28,311 nt of DNA from an uncultured Collinsella sp. Lineage in GTDB: Bacteria > Actinomycetota > Coriobacteriia > Coriobacteriales > Coriobacteriaceae. Where the stretch lies: positions 1-28,311 of the forward strand of contig UQKW01000024.1 in assembly GCA_900541885.1 (NCBI GenBank), written 5' to 3'. The notes beneath the pieces were generated by a model. It saw only the letters and a list, made by a program, of their open reading frames with translations, was not told the origin of the DNA and did not search any database. Made by a program: the position numbers and the translations under genes. This document shows positions 22,774-28,311 of the stretch, in pieces (the first letter of the stretch is position 1; every line of letters begins with the position of its first letter).

Positions 22774-24189
22774 ATGGCCGAGGTTTGGCGCTTCTTTGCG
22801 CATGAGGACGATTTTGCCGATTTGGATGAAACTGGCGCGTGCGAGCGCCTGGGGCGCGTGCTGTCGTTTCCGACCATCTCGAGCATGGATGCCGAGGCGG
22901 TGGACTGGCAGCCGTTCGACGACCTGCGCGCCTATATGCAGCAGGCCTGGCCGCACGTATTTGCGGCGGGCGAGGTCGAGCTTATCGACCATTCGCTATT
23001 GGTGACACTTAGCGGTTCCGACCCTGCCCTCAAGCCCGTTATGCTCATGGGCCACATGGACGTGGTCCCCGTGGTGCCGGGTACCGAGGCCGACTGGACG
23101 CACGCCCCCTTTAGCGGGCACGTGGACGACACCTACATCTGGGGCCGTGGAGCGATCGACATGAAGGACCAGGTCGCAGGCATTCTCGAGGCTGTCGAGT
23201 ATGCGCTGGCGCACGGTTGGCAGCACGAGCGCACGCTGTTCCTGGCCTTTGGCCAGGACGAGGAGACGACGCAGTACGGTGCAGGCGCCATCGGCCGCGC
23301 GCTCGAGGAGCGCGGTGTTGAGCTCGAGTTCCTGATCGACGAGGGCGACTACCGCATCGTTTCGGATGCCGAGTACAGCGCGGGCGAGGGTTGGCTCATG
23401 CACGCCGACCTCGCGGAGAAGGGCTATGCCGATATCGTGCTCAAGACGAAGAGTGAGGGTGGACATTCTTCTAACCCCTACGGCGGCACGTCGCTCGAGG
23501 TGCTCAGCCGTGCCATCACCGCAATCTGCGATATCGAGTGGCCGACGCGCGTGACCGACTTGCTTGCCGCCCAGCTTGTCGAGTTAGGGCTCTACACGGC
23601 GGATGAAATTGCCGCCAACGGAGATGCCATTGTCCGCGATTGCCTCGCCAGCAAAAAGCTCTATCCGCTGGTGACGACCACCTGCGCGCCCACGCAGATC
23701 GAGGGCGGCAGCACCGGCGCCAACGTAATGCCGCAGGATATGTGGGCCAACATCAACTTCCGCATGCTCGAGGGCACGAGCGTGGCCGACGTTGTGGCGC
23801 GCTGCCGTGAGGCGGTTGCCGGGGCGGACCTTGCCGGTCGTGTCGAAGTGGAGCTAGGCCCCGGCAGCTCCGAACCCTCGCCGTCCCCGCGCATCGGTGG
23901 TCCCGGCCTCGAGGCGGTTCGCTCCATCGCCGCCCGCTATTTCCGTAATCCAAAGGGGACGGAGGAAAACGGATCATCCGAGCCGTTGGCGATTGTCCCC
24001 TCGACCGTGATCGGCGCGACCGACGCTGCCAACTACCAGCGCATTTGTTCCGAGTGCATTCGCTTCTCGGCCTTTGTGGTCGACGATGACGAGTGCGACC
24101 GCGGCGTCCACGGCACCAACGAGCGCATCACCCGCCGCGCCTACCTCCAGGGTGTCCGCTTCCTCATCGCCCTGCTCCATACGCTCTAG
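22774..24189 (+). CDS. M20-family dipeptidase with in-frame repeat insertion
   Basis: A 471-aa metallopeptidase of the M20 dipeptidase group, probably cytoplasmic, cleaving short peptides. Metal ligands and catalytic residues are visible: His94 and Asp96 in GHMDVVP, Asp129 in GRGAIDMKD, Glu163/164 in GQDEE, and Glu190 in IDEGDY. The C-terminal VHGTNERITRRAY holds the last His. The start has GAAAGGA upstream. Residues about 392-402 (NPKGTEENGSS) are encoded by a copy of an intergenic repeat also found at 25692-25723. The preceding importer suggests joint use of peptides. Confidence 0.9.
   Translation: MAEVWRFFAHEDDFADLDETGACERLGRVLSFPTISSMDAEAVDWQPFDDLRAYMQQAWPHVFAAGEVELIDHSLLVTLSGSDPALKPVMLMGHMDVVPVVPGTEADWTHAPFSGHVDDTYIWGRGAIDMKDQVAGILEAVEYALAHGWQHERTLFLAFGQDEETTQYGAGAIGRALEERGVELEFLIDEGDYRIVSDAEYSAGEGWLMHADLAEKGYADIVLKTKSEGGHSSNPYGGTSLEVLSRAITAICDIEWPTRVTDLLAAQLVELGLYTADEIAANGDAIVRDCLASKKLYPLVTTTCAPTQIEGGSTGANVMPQDMWANINFRMLEGTSVADVVARCREAVAGADLAGRVEVELGPGSSEPSPSPRIGGPGLEAVRSIAARYFRNPKGTEENGSSEPLAIVPSTVIGATDAANYQRICSECIRFSAFVVDDDECDRGVHGTNERITRRAYLQGVRFLIALLHTL
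23946..23977. repeat. GGGGACGGAGGAAAACGGAT repeat inside the peptidase gene
   Basis: Twenty-four bases (23954-23977) are identical to 25700-25723, and homology extends left to 23946 with three mismatches. It lies in frame between the ARYF and VPSTVIGATD segments of the peptidase. Confidence 0.85.
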
Positions 24190-24223
24190 AATCCGACAAA
24201 GGGACTGTCCCTTTGTCGGATTC
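24189..24223. repeat. GACAAAGGGA palindrome, copy 4 (variant ends)
   Basis: Sixteen-base perfect arms GAATCCGACAAAGGGA (24189-24204) and TCCCTTTGTCGGATTC (24208-24223) with loop CTG. The outer bases differ from the other copies in both arms at once (TGTGAC to TCCGAC with matching partner changes). It starts on the last base of the peptidase stop codon. Confidence 0.9.
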
Positions 24224-24418
24224 CGTGCGGGTTATATGCAGGTTTGCCTGCGCACGCTATCATGTATGGGTTAGACCGCAATTATGTACCCCATACGCGA
24301 AGGGATGCGCATGTATCTGAAGATCGACATGTTCTAGCCGGGCTTACCCCAGCAGTGGCGCCGTGCGCCCCATCAACTCTGCCGATTTTCACCTTCACGC
24401 ACATAAAGGAGTCCCGCC
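24224..24418. other. Gap upstream of prfA
   Basis: No gene is supported; a nine-codon frame at 24311 is too short to call. TATCAT near 24258 is a possible -10 box but has no well-spaced -35. The prfA ribosome-binding site AAAGGAG is at the right end. Confidence 0.4.
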
Positions 24419-25486
24419 ATGCGCGACAAGCTCGAAAAGATCATCAAGGCCTACGAGGAGCTCGAGAAGAAGCTCTCCGACCCGGCCGTCGCCTCCGACA
24501 TCAGGGAGTTCACGCGCCTCAACAAGGAGTACGCGCACCAGTCCGACCTCATCGCCGCCTCGCGCGAGTACATCGGCGCGCTCGATGACATCGAGGCCGC
24601 CAAGGAGATGCTCCGCGACACCACCGATGCGGACGAGAAGGAGATGCTCCAGATGGACATCTCCGAAAACGAGGAAAAGCTCCCGCAGCTCGAGGAAGAC
24701 ATCAAGTACATGCTCATCCCGAGCGACCCCAACGACGACAAGAACACCATCGTCGAGATCCGCTCCGCCGCCGGTGGCGACGAGGCGGCCATCTTCGCCG
24801 GCGATCTGTACAAGATGTACCAGCGCTTTTGCGAGTCGCGCGGCTGGAAGACTACCGTGCTCGATTCCAGCCCCAGCGAGGCCGGTGGCTTTAAGTCCAT
24901 CGAGTTCAAGGTCGAGGGCGACCGCGTCTACTCCGTCATGAAGTTCGAGTCCGGCGTGCACCGCGTCCAGCGCGTTCCCAAGACCGAGTCCCAGGGTCGC
25001 ATCCAGACCTCCACGGCAACCGTCGCCGTGCTTCCCGAGGCCGAGGAGATCGACGTCCAGATCAACCAGTCCGACCTGCGCATCGACACCTACTGCGCCT
25101 CCGGTCCTGGCGGTCAGTGCGTTAACACCACCTACTCCGCCGTGCGCATCACCCATCTGCCCACCAACACCGTGGTGCAGTCGCAGGAGCAGCGTTCCCA
25201 GATCCAGAACCGCGAGGTCTGCATGCAGATGCTGCGCGCCCGTCTGTATGAGATGGAGCTCGAGAAACAGCAGGCCGAGCTTGGTGCCGAGCGCCAGAGC
25301 CAGATCGGCCACGGTAACCGCTCTGAGAAGATCCGCACCTACAACCAGCCTCAGGACCGCGTGACCGACCACCGCATCGGTTTCAACTCCACCTATAACG
25401 GCGTCCTTCTGGGCGACCAGCTCGGCACCGTCATCGAGGCACTCGCCGCCGCCGAGCGAGCCGAGAAGCTGGCACAGGCCGTTTAG
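24419..25486 (+). CDS. prfA: Peptide chain release factor 1
   Basis: A 355-aa class I release factor that recognises UAA and UAG and triggers release of the finished protein. The stop-codon reading motif is PKT at 187-189, in RVPKTESQGRIQTSTATVAV; this is the P-x-T form of RF1 rather than the SPF of RF2. The peptidyl-transferase motif GGQ is at 231-233. It is followed by Cys234, where many bacterial RF1 proteins have His or Ser, and Tyr at 239 replaces a common Asp. AAAGGAG lies upstream of the ATG. prmC, whose product methylates the GGQ glutamine, lies about 600 bases downstream. Confidence 0.96.
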   Translation: MRDKLEKIIKAYEELEKKLSDPAVASDIREFTRLNKEYAHQSDLIAASREYIGALDDIEAAKEMLRDTTDADEKEMLQMDISENEEKLPQLEEDIKYMLIPSDPNDDKNTIVEIRSAAGGDEAAIFAGDLYKMYQRFCESRGWKTTVLDSSPSEAGGFKSIEFKVEGDRVYSVMKFESGVHRVQRVPKTESQGRIQTSTATVAVLPEAEEIDVQINQSDLRIDTYCASGPGGQCVNTTYSAVRITHLPTNTVVQSQEQRSQIQNREVCMQMLRARLYEMELEKQQAELGAERQSQIGHGNRSEKIRTYNQPQDRVTDHRIGFNSTYNGVLLGDQLGTVIEALAAAERAEKLAQAV

Positions 25487-25528
25487 GTTACGGCGTTCTA
25501 CGAACGCCGTAACCGGCCGACGCTGCGC
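25485..25528. repeat. Module A repeat, variant copy
   Basis: The hairpin GGTTACGGCGTTC/GAACGCCGTAACC is followed by GGCCGACGCTGCGC. It matches module A at 19483-19574 in layout and flanks, but the stem bases are exchanged on both sides. It overlaps the last two bases of the prfA stop codon. Confidence 0.85.
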
Positions 25529-25626
25529 GCCACCCAGAACGACAATTTGTCATTCAAAAGGCAAGGCATGACCAGAAGGTCTATGCCTTGCCTTTTTCAT
25601 GCCAACTTGTTCGTTCTGGGCGGCGC
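25527..25626. repeat. Structured repeat module B, copy 2
   Basis: Same 100-bp layout as 19573-19672. Inner arms are AAAAGGCAAGGCAT and ATGCCTTGCCTTTT, and outer arms contain CAGAACG/CGTTCTG. Both stems carry base exchanges that keep pairing. One A-C mismatch in the outer stem is unique to this copy. It probably also terminates prfA transcription. Confidence 0.9.
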
Positions 25627-25691
25627 TCGCTGTCCGTCCTCTACCTACGGCGTTGTCTTGCTCCGGATGCGGCAGTTAGTGGTAGTCATTC

Positions 25692-25723
25692 TGATCCGTA
25701 GGGGACGGAGGAAAACGGATCAT
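25692..25723. repeat. TGATCCGT...ACGGATCA repeat, intergenic copy
   Basis: An 8-bp stem, TGATCCGT (25692-25699) and ACGGATCA (25715-25722), flanks GGGGACGGAGGAAA-type loop sequence. This is the copy matching the insertion in the peptidase gene. Confidence 0.85.
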
Positions 25724-26101
25724 TTTGGTAAATTGCTATGTGGGTTTATTTAGGTTGACTTGGTAGTCTATGGGCCATTTACCTGCTTAAAGCGTCGGTC
25801 GATTACCAAAATAATGCTCAAAAAATCGTTCAAGAAGTCGCAGTGCATTTTTTGATGCGTCGCACGTCAAGTGATTTGGCAAGTTCTTGGTTAGATATTG
25901 GTCAGTTTTGGGTCAACCTTGCCAAAAGCTTGACGAATGCAGATTTTGACGTCGACGAATGAGCACTTCAGGCAGGTTCCAAGCAAAAATCTGGGCTGAT
26001 TCTCGATAATCGCCTTCAATCGTCCCTTGCCAAGCGCTGGCCTCGCGTACAATCTGCTCCGACATTCGCGCGCCGTCCGGCGCTTAAGAGGGGAGGGCCC
26101 C
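25724..26101. other. AT-rich gap upstream of prmC with candidate promoter
   Basis: No gene is visible. The region is more AT-rich than its neighbours. A possible promoter for prmC is TTGCCA (26027-26032) and TACAAT (26048-26053) with a 15-base spacer, slightly short. The rest may be leftover repeat or old mobile DNA. Confidence 0.4.
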
Positions 26102-27352
26102 ATGGCAAACGAGATTTGGACCATCAAGCGTTGTCTCGAGTGGACCAAGGAGTACCTGGCCGAGCGCGGCGAGGAGCACCCCCGTCTTTCTGCCGAGTGG
26201 CTGCTCTGCGCTGCCACGGGTTTGGCACGCATCGACTTATATATGCGCATGGACGAGACGCTTAACGCGGCTCAGCTCGAGACCATGCACGCGGCCGTTG
26301 TTCGTCGCGCTAAAGGTGAACCGCTGCAGTACATCACCGGCAGCACGCAGTTTCGCATGATCGACGTCGCGTGCGCCCCCGGCGTGCTCATTCCGCGCCC
26401 CGAGACCGAGATGCTCGTCGAGGAAGTCCTCAATTATCTGGATGCCGAGGTGCTGAGCCCCGAGGCTGCTGCCCGTCAGCGCGTGGAGCTGCCTTGGAAC
26501 GATGAGGTCGAGGAGGCACGCAAGGCCGAGGCCGCGCTGGCAGACGAACGCGCGGCCGCCGAGCGCCGTGCCGCTAACCTGACGGCTGCCGATGAGGCGG
26601 CGCTAGGCGGCGACGTATTGGGCAGCCGCGCCTATGCCGAGGAGCTGGCCGACCGCGAGGCCGAGGAAGCCGCCGCGCAGGCAGCAGAAGCCGAAGCCGC
26701 GGAAGCCGCCGAGCCCGAGCTCGACGAATACGGCATCGCCATCGAGGGTGCCGGCCAGGAGACGGCTTCGGCTCAGGATGCCGCTGCGCCTGCCCCAGCC
26801 GAGCCCCGTATCGCCCGCGTTCTCGAGGTCGGCTGCGGCACGGGTTGCATCTCGCTCTCCCTTGCCTGGGAGCGCCGCGGCCACGTTACCTGCACCGCCA
26901 CCGATATCGAGCCGCGCGCCATCGATCTGGCCACCAAAAACCGCGACGCGCTCGGCCTCACGGCAGATGAGGTTGCCTTTAGTCTCACCAACCTGGTGAG
27001 CTCCATTCCCCGCGAAGAGTGGGGCACCTTCGACGTGCTCGTTTCCAACCCGCCCTACATCCCGACCGGCGTCATGCGCTCGCTGCCGCACGAGGTCAAG
27101 GACTTTGAGCCCGACTTGGCGCTCGAGGGCGGTGCCGACGGCCTGGACATCTTCCGCCGCCTGCTCAATGCGGCGCCTTACATGCTGCGCGCCGGCGGCC
27201 TGTTTGCCTGCGAGCTCTACGAGGGCGCCCTCGATGCCGCGGCCGAGCTCTGTCGCCAGGCAGGCCTTTCGGACGTGCGTATCGTCCACGACCTCACCGA
27301 TCGTCCCCGCATCGTTCGAGCCATCGTCACCGAGCCCAAACAGCGTATTTAA
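26102..27352 (+). CDS. prmC: Release factor glutamine methyltransferase with long insert
   Basis: A 416-aa SAM-dependent N5-glutamine methyltransferase that modifies the GGQ motif of release factors. The N-terminal helical domain (about 1-112) ends with GVLIPRPETEMLVEEVL. The methyltransferase domain begins at about 236 with the SAM motif VLEVGCGTGCIS (240-251), followed by the catalytic NPPY at 316-319. Between them lies an insert of about 120 residues, very rich in Ala and Glu (such as EEAAAQAAEAEAAEAAEPEL), absent from the usual 280-aa family members. All catalytic motifs are intact. GAGGGGAGGG precedes the ATG at 26102; an in-frame ATG at 26027 is unlikely. Confidence 0.93.
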   Translation: MANEIWTIKRCLEWTKEYLAERGEEHPRLSAEWLLCAATGLARIDLYMRMDETLNAAQLETMHAAVVRRAKGEPLQYITGSTQFRMIDVACAPGVLIPRPETEMLVEEVLNYLDAEVLSPEAAARQRVELPWNDEVEEARKAEAALADERAAAERRAANLTAADEAALGGDVLGSRAYAEELADREAEEAAAQAAEAEAAEAAEPELDEYGIAIEGAGQETASAQDAAAPAPAEPRIARVLEVGCGTGCISLSLAWERRGHVTCTATDIEPRAIDLATKNRDALGLTADEVAFSLTNLVSSIPREEWGTFDVLVSNPPYIPTGVMRSLPHEVKDFEPDLALEGGADGLDIFRRLLNAAPYMLRAGGLFACELYEGALDAAAELCRQAGLSDVRIVHDLTDRPRIVRAIVTEPKQRI

Positions 27353-27385
27353 GCTGAATAAATAGACATTTGCGCAAGTTTGTCC

Positions 27386-27413
27386 TTGCAATATACCGTA
27401 AAACTTCTACTAT
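27386..27413 (+). promoter_or_regulatory. Promoter of the toxin-antitoxin pair
   Basis: TTGCAA (27386-27391) and TACTAT (27408-27413) with a 16-base spacer form a good sigma-70-type promoter, 15 bases before the toxin start codon. The leader is therefore very short. Confidence 0.6.
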
Positions 27414-27427
27414 AGAAGGAGAAAGGT

Positions 27428-27823
27428 ATGTCAAATCAGCTGCATCGGTACCGTATCGTGCTTGATTACATTGAACCTTGGCTTGATGAGCAGGATGAAG
27501 CTACGCTGAAGCAGATTTATGCAGACCTTTTGGTGCTCGAGAAGGAAGGTCCCAGCCTTGGTCGTCCGCTGGTTGACCGCGTAAAGGGCTCGAAGCTTCA
27601 TCATTTAAAGGAGCTGAGAGTGACGTCGTGTGGTGGGCAGGTGATTCGCATCCTCTTCGCCTTTGACCCCAAGCGCCAGGCGGTATTGCTATTGGCGGGT
27701 GATAAGTCGCGAGCGGGATCGTCAAGGGCAAAATGGAACGGTTGGTATGCGATCAACATTCCAAGGGCCGAGCAAATATACCGTCGCCACGTAAGGAGGC
27801 TCGATCGAGATGGAACTGCATGA
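27428..27823 (+). CDS. HigB-like toxin of a type II toxin-antitoxin pair
   Basis: A 131-aa protein of the RelE/ParE superfamily, phage Gp49/HigB-like branch, which usually cleaves mRNA at the ribosome. Family features are LGRPLVDRVKGSKLHHLKELRV, then VIRILFAFDPKRQAVLLLAGDKS, followed by a basic C-terminal part. AGGAGAAAGG precedes the ATG. The antitoxin gene overlaps its 3' end by 14 bases. The toxin-first order is typical of HigBA. RNase activity is inferred from family membership. Confidence 0.88.
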   Translation: MSNQLHRYRIVLDYIEPWLDEQDEATLKQIYADLLVLEKEGPSLGRPLVDRVKGSKLHHLKELRVTSCGGQVIRILFAFDPKRQAVLLLAGDKSRAGSSRAKWNGWYAINIPRAEQIYRRHVRRLDRDGTA

Positions 27824-28112
27824 GTATATGGAATCTCGCGGGATAACACGCGACTCCATTACCGCCGAGCAGGAGAGGACTCGCGATCGTATCGAAGCCT
27901 ATAAGCTTGCTCAGATTCGCAGGTTAAAAGATCTAACACAGGCGTCGGTCGCCCAGTCGATGGGCGTTTCTCAAAAACGTGTATCCGAGCTCGAGCGTGG
28001 GGAGTTGGGTTCGATGAGGCTCGACACGCTGAGCAGGTACGCAGAGAGCCTCGGCGGAAAACTGGTTGCAAGCATCGAGTTTCCCGATCGTACCGTTACG
28101 CTTGCGCGCTAA
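27810..28112 (+). CDS. HigA-like antitoxin, XRE family
   Basis: A 100-aa protein that should neutralise the upstream toxin and repress the shared promoter. The helix-turn-helix covers about residues 38-80 (LTQASVAQSMGVSQKRVSELERGE). The N-terminal 35 residues are charged and probably contact the toxin. GGAGG lies ten bases upstream of the ATG, inside the toxin gene. Confidence 0.9.
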   Translation: MELHEYMESRGITRDSITAEQERTRDRIEAYKLAQIRRLKDLTQASVAQSMGVSQKRVSELERGELGSMRLDTLSRYAESLGGKLVASIEFPDRTVTLAR

Positions 28113-28260
28113 AAATCTTCAATTAACCCCCTCACTTTCACCGACTACTAGAGCCGCTCACCAAACCAACATGCGCTCTGGGCAAATAGGCTGAATGTTT
28201 CGTGCGAGAATGCCCCTCAGTAAACAAACTTTCACCAGAGCGTAAGGGGCTGGCATACAC

Positions 28261-28311
28261 ATGCAGACGGTCTATCGGGTATACGAGGGAACGCGCGAGC
28301 CGCATCGGCTC
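28261..28311 (+). CDS. Start of a gene cut by the window edge
   Basis: Seventeen codons are open to the end, reading MQTVYRVYEGTREPHRL. AAGGGG lies about twelve bases upstream. I do not recognise the family from so short a piece. Confidence 0.45.
   Translation, partial: MQTVYRVYEGTREPHRL

Noticed and set aside
28174..28242. CGCTCTGG/CCAGAGCG inverted pair before the last partial gene
   Set aside because: Eight-base arms separated by 53 bases are weak evidence, and the gene they might control is not identifiable.

Overview
The window looks like a chromosomal segment of a high-GC, Gram-positive gut actinobacterium of the class Coriobacteriia, most likely Collinsella or a close relative. That is an inference from three things: GC-rich codon use, the gene neighbourhood (prfA followed by prmC, many small PTS and ABC operons), and the abundance of short intergenic palindromes. 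No rRNA or tRNA gene is visible, so the assignment is not certain.

Layout. Positions 337-1483 hold a pyridoxal-type kinase overlapping a small cysteine-rich protein. Next come an AAA+/DUF4143 ATPase preceded by three evenly spaced operator-like repeats, and a low-molecular-weight protein tyrosine phosphatase gene (3214-3660, minus strand). From about 3620 to 11821 the base composition drops. This stretch is an integrated element of about 8.2 kb bounded by 47-bp imperfect copies of the 5' end of the phosphatase gene. It carries a Tn916-type tyrosine integrase, a secreted zinc-ribbon-like protein, a serine resolvase with a candidate res site, two unrecognised proteins (234 and 372 aa) and a lipoprotein. 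The two exported-protein genes share a similar, apparently structured 5' leader. No relaxase or conjugation gene is present.

To the right is an alpha-glucoside module: an RpiR/SIS regulator diverging from a GH4 6-phospho-alpha-glucosidase and a PTS EIICB permease. The PTS would import and phosphorylate the disaccharide, GH4 would hydrolyse it, and the RpiR protein would sense a phosphosugar. An MFS exporter (minus), an acidic single-pass membrane protein and an aldose-1-epimerase-like protein follow. Then comes a three-gene polar amino-acid ABC importer (binding lipoprotein, permease, ATPase) with an M20 dipeptidase directly downstream, which suggests peptide and amino-acid scavenging. The right end has prfA, prmC (with an unusually long Ala/Glu-rich insert), a HigB/HigA-like toxin-antitoxin pair and the first codons of another gene.

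The host gaps are crowded with palindromic repeats of at least six families, several starting at or just after stop codons. In three families the two arms differ between copies in a compensating way, so base-pairing is being preserved. One repeat lies in frame inside the M20 peptidase gene. These repeats, the element's choice of target, and the paired leaders are the most novel features here.
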